A stretch of 16,122 nucleotides of DNA from assembly GCA_012514415.1 (NCBI GenBank), contig JAAZAH010000119.1, forward strand, positions 1 to 16,122, given 5' to 3'. The notes under the pieces were generated by a model that saw only the letters and a list, made by a program, of their open reading frames with translations, was not told the origin of the DNA and ran no database searches. The translations under genes were made by a program, and so were the position numbers. The stretch's first letter is position 1. Each line of letters begins with the position of its first letter. This stretch comes from Sandaracinaceae bacterium. Its GTDB lineage: Bacteria > Myxococcota_A > Polyangia > Polyangiales > Houyiibacteriaceae. This document shows, piece by piece, positions 6,465 through 13,707 of the stretch.

Positions 6465-7643
6465 TTAGCCCCCTTCAACGAAGGGCACTTCGACCGGAGG
6501 CGTCGCATCCGTCAAGCGATTCTCGAGGAATCCCTCAGGAAGCGCGACGCGCTGTCGTCCCGCGGTCTTCCCCCGAGGGACGCGCATCGCCTCGGGCGGA
6601 AAGGGCAGATCGGCATCATGCGCCCGGAGCGCGGCGGCGAGCTCCTCAAGGGTTTTCACCTGCATCAAAGCGGCTCGAAGCGGAGCGCTCCCGCGAAAGC
6701 CCTTGGTGTACCAGCTCGAGTGTTTGCGGAACATCCGCATCGCTTGCCGCTCACCCATCCACTCCGACAGCATCGAGGCGTGCTCCATCATGATCTCCGC
6801 CACCTCTCTGAAGCGTGGCGGATCCTGTGGCTCGCGCCCCGCGAAGACATCGGCCAGATCACGAAAGAGCCACGGCCGCCCAAGGCATCCGCGCCCGACG
6901 ACGACACCGTCGCATCCCGTCTCTCGCATCATGCGAAGCGCATCCCAAGCCTCCCAGATGTCGCCATTGCCAAAGACCGGGATCTTGAGCGCCGCCTTGA
7001 GTTCGCCGATTGCCTCCCAGCGTGCCTCTCCATCGTAAAGCTGCGCCGCGGTGCGCGCATGCAAGGAGACCCCCGCACAGCCTTCAGCCTCAGCGATCTT
7101 TCCAGCGTCAAGATAGGTGATGAGATCCTCATCGATCCCCATGCGGAACTTGATCGTGACGGGAATCGAGCCTGCGTTCTTGACGGCTGCGCGTACGATC
7201 GAGGCAAGTAGGAGCGGTTTGGCGGGGATGGCCGCGCCGCCGCCTTTTCGCGTCACTTTGGGGACGGGGCAGCCGAAGTTCATATCGAGATGATCGATGC
7301 GGCCTTCATCGACGAGCCGCTTGACGGCGATTCCCACATAATGCGGGTCGACCCCATAGAGCTGGAGGCTCCGAGGCGATTCATTGGGGCCAAAATCGGC
7401 GAGCTTCAGAGTCTTCTCCCGTCCCTCGGCGAGCGGCCGCGCTGTAATCATCTCGCTCACATAGAGCCCCGCGCCAAAACGGCGGCAAAGCTCCCGAAAC
7501 GGCCAATTGGTCACTCCCGCCATGGGCGCCAGGATCACAGGCGGATCGATCGTGAGGTTCCCAATGCGCGCAGGCGCGAACTCCTTGGGCCGCGCGACCT
7601 CGACGTCTCGGTTGATCTCGCTCTTGTAGACGGCTTGCATCAT
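6465..7643 (-). CDS. dusB: tRNA-dihydrouridine synthase (DusB type)
   Basis: FMN enzyme that reduces specific uridines in the tRNA D-loop using NADPH. Of 392 residues, LAPMAGVTNWPFR at 38-50 opens the TIM barrel. The catalytic Cys125 is in MNFGCPVPKVTRKGGG, Lys165 is in TIKFRMG, and HARTAAQ is at 195-201. GNGDI at 225-229 and GRGCLGRPWLF complete the FMN phosphate site. Compared with E. coli DusB (about 320 aa) it has about 20 extra N-terminal residues. It also has a C-terminal extension of about 50 residues (RVPRGK...ALPEGFLENR) resembling that of actinobacterial Dus proteins. The start is one of two consecutive ATGs at 7643 and 7640, with no strong ribosome site. It probably forms one unit with the downstream UbiB-family gene, 10 bases away, and is divergent from the ACAD homologue across about 50 bases. 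Confidence 0.93.
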   Translation of the reverse strand: MMQAVYKSEINRDVEVARPKEFAPARIGNLTIDPPVILAPMAGVTNWPFRELCRRFGAGLYVSEMITARPLAEGREKTLKLADFGPNESPRSLQLYGVDPHYVGIAVKRLVDEGRIDHLDMNFGCPVPKVTRKGGGAAIPAKPLLLASIVRAAVKNAGSIPVTIKFRMGIDEDLITYLDAGKIAEAEGCAGVSLHARTAAQLYDGEARWEAIGELKAALKIPVFGNGDIWEAWDALRMMRETGCDGVVVGRGCLGRPWLFRDLADVFAGREPQDPPRFREVAEIMMEHASMLSEWMGERQAMRMFRKHSSWYTKGFRGSAPLRAALMQVKTLEELAAALRAHDADLPFPPEAMRVPRGKTAGRQRVALPEGFLENRLTDATPPVEVPFVEGG

Positions 7644-7694
7644 GCGTTCTTTAGCACGCTCTCCCGGCGCTTGAAGCCGGGCGCTTCATCGTGC

Positions 7695-8612
7695 ATGGAT
7701 CGACGTGTGCGTGTGAACGATACGGATCCGCTCGCTTTCATACGGCGCTTGGGCGAGACGTCGAGGGCGACGCGCTTGAATGAACAGCTTGCACGCTATC
7801 GCGAGGCGCTCAAGGGCGACGAGCCCTCCCTCCACCGCGCAGCATTCTTTGGCGCGTCGGCCGATCGGATCGCGCTCGGGATCGCCATCGCGTATTTCGA
7901 ATCAACCCGGGTTCGCCTCGGAGGATTTCCCTTCGCGTCGCTTGGGGTCACTGAACGCGGCGGCGCGCACCCCCGCGCGATCCAGACCGAAGCCGAGCGG
8001 ATGGAGGATGGAGCGTATGCGCTCAGGGGCGAAAAACGCTTTATCACCCTAGGGCGCCGCTGCACCTCCATCCTCGTCCTCGCGAAAGAAGAGAAGCTTC
8101 CAGACGGCCGCTTTTCGTTTGGGCTTTATCGTGTGGAGGCTGAACGCGCGCTTGTCGATGCCGAAGATCTTCCCGAGACGCCGTTTACCCCCGAGCTTCC
8201 ACACACCGCCATTCGCTTGAGCGATCTGCGCGTCCCTCACGATGCGCGCCTTCCGGGAGATGGATACGCCGATTGGGTCCGCGACTTTGGCGTGGTCGAA
8301 GAGCATCATATCCTCGCATCGATCCTCGGCTATCGGCTCGGCCTTCAGCGCGTCCACGGACTTCGTCCGAACCAAGCCATCACCGACGCCTTTCGCTCGA
8401 TCCTCGCCCTCGATCCCTTCCACGAGACGCTCGAATCGCTCGAGCTTCTCGGCCATGCGGGCACACTCCTCCTCGATGAGATCACAGAGGACGGGGCGCT
8501 CAAGATCCCGGAGGAAGAGCTCGCCCGATACCGGCGTGACCTCCGCATCCTCCAGCTTGGCGCCGGACGCAGGATGAAGCGCCTTGAGAAGCTCCGTTCA
8601 CTCGCCGACTGA
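7695..8612 (+). CDS. Shortened acyl-CoA dehydrogenase homologue, probably lacking the catalytic base
   Basis: A 305-residue relative of acyl-CoA dehydrogenases (usually about 380 aa). The middle beta domain is recognisable: LGVTERGG at 83-90 matches the LTEPxxGSD strand, followed by YALRGEKRFITLG at 108-120 and LSDLRVPHDARL at 175-186. The last helix RDLRILQLGAG at 281-291 aligns with RDxxIxQIYEGT, where MCAD-type enzymes have the catalytic Glu. Here residue 290 is Ala (codon GCC 8562-8564). The N-terminal domain is some 40 residues shorter than usual and the C-terminal helical domain about half size. It may be a pseudoenzyme or act in another reaction. ATG 7695 is chosen because the open frame further upstream is antisense to dusB. 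GTG 7707 and 7713 are alternatives. Its last 15 bases overlap the convergent lipoprotein gene. Confidence 0.75.
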   Translation: MDRRVRVNDTDPLAFIRRLGETSRATRLNEQLARYREALKGDEPSLHRAAFFGASADRIALGIAIAYFESTRVRLGGFPFASLGVTERGGAHPRAIQTEAERMEDGAYALRGEKRFITLGRRCTSILVLAKEEKLPDGRFSFGLYRVEAERALVDAEDLPETPFTPELPHTAIRLSDLRVPHDARLPGDGYADWVRDFGVVEEHHILASILGYRLGLQRVHGLRPNQAITDAFRSILALDPFHETLESLELLGHAGTLLLDEITEDGALKIPEEELARYRRDLRILQLGAGRRMKRLEKLRSLAD

Positions 8613-9251
8613 ACAACGCGCCGTCCATTTTTCCTGAAAGAGCGAGGAGAGCTGACCGTGGAGCGTCGGTTCGCTTTCCGGATCGATCGTCAGAATGGAA
8701 AGCGGGATCGAAGGGAGCAGTCCGGGGAGGAGATCAAGGAGGAGCCCGACGATATTGTCGAGCTCGAGCTCAATATCGACCCTCAAGGCGGAGGCGTTGG
8801 GGAGGTCGACCGCGATCTCCTCGCATCGAAGTTCAAGGGGCGGAAGCCCATCGACCCGCACGGTATGCGTCAAGCCGAGCAGGCTCAGCTCAAGTTCAAG
8901 CGCGATCGTCTTATCGGCTTGGGGCTCGAGCGCTGCAGCGAAATACGTCGCTGGCGGGATCGACTCCGCCTCGAAGATCTCGCCGCCGCCCAAGAGTTCG
9001 ATGCGCGCTGGGACTTCGAAGCTTACAGCCTCCGAGGGTTCGCGATCGCTCAGGACACGCGTTTGACCGAGATCGAGTGCGACGCCGAGGATCCCGAGGA
9101 CGCCGAGCGCACCTGCGGCGCTTGCGCTCATCGAGAGCTCCGCGCGAGCACCTGCGCTCCCATCGATTGGAGGAAGGAGGCCCGGCGCTTTCGGGATCGG
9201 CTCCTCGCAAGCGACGCATAGAATCAGGGCGATAGTAGAATAGAATCTCAT
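8598..9251 (-). CDS. Predicted lipoprotein of unknown function
   Basis: A 217-residue protein that I do not recognise. It starts MRFYSTIALILCVACEE: a short hydrophobic signal ending VAC, with Cys15 as likely lipid site. The residue at -3 is Cys, so the lipobox is atypical. The mature part is rich in Leu, Ile and Glu with alternating beta-strand patterns (TIALELELSLLGLTHTVRVD) and a Leu/Pro-rich stretch LLLDLLPGLLPS near 170. It lies 46 bases after the kelch lipoprotein on the same strand and looks like the third gene of that operon. No good Shine-Dalgarno precedes the ATG at 9251. The 3' end overlaps the convergent ACAD homologue by 15 bases. Confidence 0.7.
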   Translation of the reverse strand: MRFYSTIALILCVACEEPIPKAPGLLPPIDGSAGARAELSMSASAAGALGVLGILGVALDLGQTRVLSDREPSEAVSFEVPARIELLGGGEIFEAESIPPATYFAAALEPQADKTIALELELSLLGLTHTVRVDGLPPLELRCEEIAVDLPNASALRVDIELELDNIVGLLLDLLPGLLPSIPLSILTIDPESEPTLHGQLSSLFQEKWTARCSVGE

Positions 9252-9297
9252 GGCGCATTCATCGGCTTTCGCTCGGCGACATCACGTCTCGAACGCA

Positions 9298-10680
9298 TCA
9301 ATCGTAGGCTCGGGGTGGGGTGTATCCGGCGCTCCTCTCCCCGTCGCTCATGAAGATCGAGCCGTCACCTAAGATGAGCGCGATGGTGGGCTCGAGCTCC
9401 TTTGGAAGAAGACCCGTAGGCGCCGTGCTCCCAGGGATTTGGCGAAGGTCGACGATCTCGGCGCGCCGGATGTAGTTCCCTTCCGCATCGTTGCCTCCAT
9501 AAATAAGGTAAAGTCCGCTTGACCAATGAAGGCTATCTGCGCGCTCTCGCGCGATGTGAAGCGATGCGGGTGACGGGCTGACGAGCTCAAGGCGAGGCTC
9601 GTCCCGGGGATTGAGCACGAGAAGCTGAACGTCAGCGCGCACAGCGTCCCCTGCGCGTCCGCCAATGACGAGCAGCTGGAGGTATGCGCCGGGGATGACT
9701 GCGGCGCCGTAGAACGAGCAGCCCTCGGGAGGCGTGAGGGTGCGATGTTGCCCGCCTCGAAAATCAAGGAGAAGCAAATCGTCTCGGAACGCGCCTTCCT
9801 CATCGAGCCCGCCGATGACGACGGCGTGTTTCGAACCGTCCAGCGCGCGAAGGAGAAAGGCGCGTGAGCCTTGTCGGGCCGAACTCAACGGGGAAAGCGA
9901 AGCGATGTCGAGAAAACCTTCATCGCCAATCACCAGACGTGAGATCCGCCGCGAGCCGCGTGAGCCTCCGATGAGGTAAAGCTCACCTCCGTCCTCATCA
10001 AAGATTGATTGCGCACTCAGATGATGCCGAAGTCGCCGGTCCTGGAGGATGTCGACGATGCCGCTTCGTCCGAGGAGCGCGAGCCGATCTTCGCCGATGC
10101 GAATGACGAGTCGCTCACCGATGGGCCAAGCCTCGAGCGCCGCGCCCGCCGGCAAGATCACATCCAACGGCTCGTCCTCATTCACTCGGACGTGGGCGAC
10201 GCTTCCATCGTCGAGCACAGCGATGAGGCCCATGGGCGATCGGATGGCGATGCGCGGCGTGCCGGGAAAGCGGAGCTGCCGCTCGGCGAAAACGCCAAGA
10301 GGGGCGACGAAGAGGTCCGGGCTTCCGTCGATACCAAGCTCATCGACCGAAAAGGAGAAGGAACGCGCGCGGGCGAGCAAGATCGTACCGTCGTAGATGC
10401 CTACCCGAAAGCGATAGTCCTCTCCGAGTGGAACCCGAGGAAGCTCAAAATAGGGTGCATCGGGGGCATAAATCGCTTCGGTCTCACTGAGAAAAACACC
10501 CGCTCGCTCGAGCCCGAGCGCGAGACTTGAAGCGCCGATAAGAGGATTTTCAGCTTCTAGGGCCCGAATCGAAAACTCGACGGATGCCGCCTCGACGCAC
10601 CCCGAGATGCCGGCGAGGATTCCGATGAGCCCGATCAGCGGGAGCCGAGCTCGAAGGCGATCTTTCCACGGGCATGCCAT
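9298..10680 (-). CDS. Kelch-repeat (beta-propeller) lipoprotein
   Basis: A 460-residue envelope lipoprotein. The signal has a basic n-region (KDRLRAR), a hydrophobic core and a lipobox ISGC with Cys28. Residues 30-130 form a beta-rich N-terminal domain like that found before kelch repeats in many myxobacterial lipoproteins. Residues about 140-450 carry kelch-like blades marked by GG pairs after hydrophobic strands: LYLIGG (234-239), AVVIGG (286-291), LLVIGG (336-341) and YLIYGG (391-396). Weaker blades flank these, so a six- or seven-bladed propeller is likely. Such propellers usually bind proteins or sugars and the ligand is unknown. The only usable start is ATG 10680, which lies inside the upstream PEGA gene (46-base overlap) and suggests coupled expression. 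Confidence 0.82.
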   Translation of the reverse strand: MACPWKDRLRARLPLIGLIGILAGISGCVEAASVEFSIRALEAENPLIGASSLALGLERAGVFLSETEAIYAPDAPYFELPRVPLGEDYRFRVGIYDGTILLARARSFSFSVDELGIDGSPDLFVAPLGVFAERQLRFPGTPRIAIRSPMGLIAVLDDGSVAHVRVNEDEPLDVILPAGAALEAWPIGERLVIRIGEDRLALLGRSGIVDILQDRRLRHHLSAQSIFDEDGGELYLIGGSRGSRRISRLVIGDEGFLDIASLSPLSSARQGSRAFLLRALDGSKHAVVIGGLDEEGAFRDDLLLLDFRGGQHRTLTPPEGCSFYGAAVIPGAYLQLLVIGGRAGDAVRADVQLLVLNPRDEPRLELVSPSPASLHIARERADSLHWSSGLYLIYGGNDAEGNYIRRAEIVDLRQIPGSTAPTGLLPKELEPTIALILGDGSIFMSDGERSAGYTPPRAYD

Positions 10681-11735
10681 GTGGGCTCTTTCTCGAACGC
10701 TCCGGACGCTGCGGCAATTCCGAGCGCCACACCGATCACAACGGCGGCTCCGCCCGAAATCAGAAGGGCCCTCCGCCGTGATTTCACTTTCCCGCGCCGT
10801 TCAAGCTCGTTCGCTTCGAGCGGCGCCAACAAGCTGAGCGCGAGGTAATCTCCCGAGTCATCCCGGCTGCCGCTCACGCGAAGCGGAGCGTCGAGCATCG
10901 GAAGATGAAGGGCGAGCGCGAGGCTCTCTCCTTCGTACGTCGCGCTGAGGAGCGTCGCCTCGTAGCCCGCCGCTTCGGCGACGCGGCGCTGGGTTTCGCT
11001 AGGCGCCTGGGGCATCGGCTCCCCTTCGGCCACCTCTTCGCTCAGGCTGCTTGGATCGAATGAAAGCGCGATCTGGATCGGGAGCTTTTGGATATCGACC
11101 CAACGCCTCTCACTCCGCTTTCCCGGCGCATGAACTTCCAGAAGGTGCCTTCCGGATTCAACCTGATCGCCGAGCGAAGCGGGGGCGCCGTTCAGCAGGA
11201 TTTGGGCCTCTCCGGGGAGGCCCTCGAGCTCGAGCGGCACCATATGAGCCTCGCCGAGCCGCAGATAGCGTTCGACGAGCGATGGGGGATGTCTCCGCCT
11301 ATCCAGACGCTTGGCGCCGCTCACGCGCCGAGCGGCCCTCAGATAGGCTTCGAAAGCCTCATCGCGGCCGCGAGCTTCCGCGATCCGCGCGCCTAAAATG
11401 AAGGCGCGTCCGAGCAGATCGGGATCGACCGGGATGGCGATGTCTTGGAGGCTCTCGAGGTAATGAACGAGCGCCGAGGCGGCTTCTTCGAGGCGAACGT
11501 CAAAAAAGAGCTCTTCGATATGAATCAGCCCTTCGACTTCGTCCGATGCGGACCGCTTCGGCCCCCGAGGGGCGGTCTGAATTTTATACCTTCTTAGCTG
11601 TCTTTCTAGAGCCTTTGCGACCTCTTCACCTTTTGAATGGGCCTCCGTACTAGACGTTAAGACGATCGCGAGAGCGGTGTCCGGAGGGGCGAACGTCGGG
11701 ACGCACCCGGCTCCGACCCACAGGAATACGAGCAA
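10635..11735 (-). CDS. PEGA-domain envelope protein, probable lipoprotein, with C-terminal membrane helix
   Basis: About 366 residues. The N-terminus reads LLLVFLWVGAGCVPTF, a lipoprotein-like signal. The start is uncertain: TTG 11735 gives only 10 residues before the Cys, GTG 11807 gives 34, and neither has a ribosome site. A helical region follows, then a PEGA-type beta segment (ILLNGAPASLGDQVESGRHL) near residues 195-235 and a Pro/Glu linker. A hydrophobic helix, ALLISGGAAVVIGVALGIAA, lies near 324-343 and is preceded by KVKSRRR. The last 20 or so residues are polar. PEGA domains are surface or envelope modules often tied to Ser/Thr kinases. The gene diverges from the PEGA kinase with about 3 bases between starts and begins the three-gene lipoprotein operon. 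The longer open frame to 12779 is antisense to the kinase and is not counted. Confidence 0.72.
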   Translation of the reverse strand: MLVFLWVGAGCVPTFAPPDTALAIVLTSSTEAHSKGEEVAKALERQLRRYKIQTAPRGPKRSASDEVEGLIHIEELFFDVRLEEAASALVHYLESLQDIAIPVDPDLLGRAFILGARIAEARGRDEAFEAYLRAARRVSGAKRLDRRRHPPSLVERYLRLGEAHMVPLELEGLPGEAQILLNGAPASLGDQVESGRHLLEVHAPGKRSERRWVDIQKLPIQIALSFDPSSLSEEVAEGEPMPQAPSETQRRVAEAAGYEATLLSATYEGESLALALHLPMLDAPLRVSGSRDDSGDYLALSLLAPLEANELERRGKVKSRRRALLISGGAAVVIGVALGIAAASGAFEKEPTWHARGKIAFELGSR

Positions 11736-11738
11736 AAG

Positions 11739-13607
11739 ATGGCTGAAGAGGAGATGATTGAAGATACGCGGCTCGGGCGTTATCTCCTCGTCCAGAAGCT
11801 CGGGCACGGCGGAATGGGAGAGGTCTACCGGGCGCTCGCCTATGGCGCGGCGGGTGTCGTGAAGACGGTCTGCATCAAACGCATCCTCGCCGAAAAAGCC
11901 GATAAGTATTGGCGCGTCGAATCGTTCATCGAGGAGGCCCGCCTCTCGATGCAGCTCAGCCACACCAATATCGTCTCGGTTTTCGATTTTGGTGTGGCCG
12001 AGGGCGGCTACTACCTCGCCATGGAGTGGATTGACGGAGTCGATCTGATGAGCTTCGTTCGACGAAAGATGCGTCTTCCCCCCGCGGTCGTCGCCTATAT
12101 CGGTGCCGAAACCTGCCGCGCGCTTGCCCGCGCGCACCAAGGGACGGAAGAGGGCGGCGCGATCATCCACCGCGACGTCAAGCCCTCGAACATCCTGATC
12201 TCGCGACGTGGCGAGGTGAAGCTCGCCGATTTTGGCATCGCGGTTCTCCAAGGCGGTCAGCGGAGCGTCGCTGGAACGCCTGGGTATATGTCGCCGGAAC
12301 AAGAAAATGGTGCCCTCGTCGATGGTCGTGCTGATATCTACGGTCTTGGAGTGAGCCTCCTTGAGATCGCCATCGGGGGGCGGGCGAAGAAGATCGAAGA
12401 ATCGCTCGGACGCGTTGAGGACGAGGCGCTCCGGATTGCGCTGGGTGCGATGCTCGAGCCGGACCCGCTGCTCCGCGCCCCGACCGCCGAGATCGTTGGA
12501 AAGCGATTTGAGCGCATGGTCGCGACGGCGCTCGCCGCGGGCGAAGATCATCCGCGCGATCTTCTTGCGGCCGATGTAGCGAAGGTTGCGAAAAAGGTCC
12601 CGCCTCGGCGGCGCGTCAAGCGCGAGTTGATGGGGACCGAAAGTCTTTTGCTCGCGCCTTCCGAGATCCGCGAAACGCCTGCGGCGAAAACGGCCGAAAT
12701 GAAAACAGAGATCACGGGAACGCCGCGCGTGCTCCCGCTCACTCGAGGCGTTCGGCGAGCAGGGGAGGTGGAGCCGCATGCGGGTGAGGGCAAGCCGCGC
12801 TCAGAACAAAGCGGCGCGCTCGCATCGCCCGAAGAGGGGGCGGGAAGGGACGCTGTCGCGTTCGGGATAAGAGGGCGGTGGGCGATGTCGCTCTTCGGCC
12901 TCGGGTTTACGCTCACGCTGGCGCTCATCTTTTTATATCGCGGGCTCGAGCGCGAGGCGGGGCTTGAGCGAGAGCTCATGGGCCAAGGATATGCAACAGG
13001 CAGCGGAGGAGGCCGAGATGATGGGCGTCGCGCCGGCAGTGGTCCTCATCCGTTCATCGAGCGCTATCTGACGCCGCTTGGTCCGCCCATCGATGTGCGT
13101 CATGTCGAGGAGGCGCGAAGTGGGCCGATTGCGGGAGTTTCGAGTACACATCCCGCGTCCGAAGGGGGAAGCGAGACCGCCGGAGCGCCCGGTGCGCCCG
13201 GGCTGAGCGGCGATGAAGAGAGCCGTACGATGCGCGAAAGGAGAGCGTCTTCATCGAGCGCACGCTCACGGCACCACGCGAAAAGCCGCGTGTCGTCATC
13301 GGCCAGAGCATCGAAGGATGCGGCCAAGAGCTCGTCTTCGAGCGCAGCGAGAGCTTCCGCATCACGCTCGCCCGGCGTGTCGACCTCGACCTCGCGCGCA
13401 ATGGGCACCCTCAATATTAGCGTGCGGCCTTGGGCACATGTCCGCGTCAACGGGGTCCGAAAAGGCGAAACGCCGATCGTGGGTCTCTCGCTCCCCGCAG
13501 GCGAGCATGAGCTCATCCTCGAAAACCCCGAGCTCGCTGTCACGCGCGTGGTTCGCGTCCAGATCGTTGCGGGCGAGAGTGTGACGTATCGGGCGGATCT
13601 TCGCTGA
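11739..13607 (+). CDS. Transmembrane Ser/Thr protein kinase with C-terminal PEGA domain
   Basis: A 622-residue Hanks-type kinase. The catalytic domain (about 14-265) is intact: GHGGMG loop at 22-27, Lys47 in VCIK, the Glu65/66 pair in helix C, HRDVKPSN at 144-151, DFG at 164-166, GTPGYMSPEQ at 179-188 and DIYGLG at 199-204. A variable linker is followed by one membrane helix at 381-400 (WAMSLFGLGFTLTLALIFLY). The external part has a Ser/Arg/Ala-rich low-complexity stretch at about 500-552. A PEGA domain follows at about 555-622 (VRVNGVRKGETPIVGLSLPAGEHE). Layout and length are typical of myxobacterial receptor kinases. ATG 11739 is used; ATG 11754 (residue 6) is an alternative. It faces the PEGA lipoprotein operon head to head, so that operon is a natural candidate for its partners or targets. 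Confidence 0.93.
   Translation: MAEEEMIEDTRLGRYLLVQKLGHGGMGEVYRALAYGAAGVVKTVCIKRILAEKADKYWRVESFIEEARLSMQLSHTNIVSVFDFGVAEGGYYLAMEWIDGVDLMSFVRRKMRLPPAVVAYIGAETCRALARAHQGTEEGGAIIHRDVKPSNILISRRGEVKLADFGIAVLQGGQRSVAGTPGYMSPEQENGALVDGRADIYGLGVSLLEIAIGGRAKKIEESLGRVEDEALRIALGAMLEPDPLLRAPTAEIVGKRFERMVATALAAGEDHPRDLLAADVAKVAKKVPPRRRVKRELMGTESLLLAPSEIRETPAAKTAEMKTEITGTPRVLPLTRGVRRAGEVEPHAGEGKPRSEQSGALASPEEGAGRDAVAFGIRGRWAMSLFGLGFTLTLALIFLYRGLEREAGLERELMGQGYATGSGGGRDDGRRAGSGPHPFIERYLTPLGPPIDVRHVEEARSGPIAGVSSTHPASEGGSETAGAPGAPGLSGDEESRTMRERRASSSSARSRHHAKSRVSSSARASKDAAKSSSSSAARASASRSPGVSTSTSRAMGTLNISVRPWAHVRVNGVRKGETPIVGLSLPAGEHELILENPELAVTRVVRVQIVAGESVTYRADLR
13246..13395 (+). repeat. Ser/Ala/Arg low-complexity coding stretch in the kinase
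   Basis: About 50 codons encode almost only Ser, Ala, Arg, Lys and His, with runs of four and five Ser. This is probably a flexible external spacer between the membrane helix and the PEGA domain. Confidence 0.6.
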
Positions 13608-13707
13608 GGCGACCTGGACAGATTCGCGTCACGTGCGGAAGCTTGCCGAACGCCCCGGCGCTCTGGAAGGACATCCCTTCATCGCAGGTCTTTCGCGCGC
13701 TCCCCTC

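Noticed and set aside
5577..7211. A 544-codon plus-strand open frame
   Set aside because: It is fully antisense to the well-supported ubiB-family and dusB genes and has no recognisable motif. Long antisense frames are common in GC-rich DNA.
7290..7694. Upstream extension of the acyl-CoA dehydrogenase homologue
   Set aside because: It is antisense to dusB and unlike any ACAD N-terminus.
8658..9221. 187-codon plus-strand frame antisense to the 8598-9251 lipoprotein
   Set aside because: Highly charged and without motif. The minus-strand frame has a lipoprotein signal and fits the operon.
10009..10530. 173-codon plus-strand frame antisense to the kelch gene
   Set aside because: No domain pattern. 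The kelch blades on the other strand account for the region.
11736..12779. Open frame extending the PEGA lipoprotein upstream to a 714-residue protein
   Set aside because: It runs antisense through the kinase catalytic domain, reads as charged low-quality sequence, and the lipoprotein signal begins near 11735.
13608..13707. Possible terminator between the convergent kinase and amidotransferase genes
   Set aside because: Only 4-base GC stems and no T-run on either strand.
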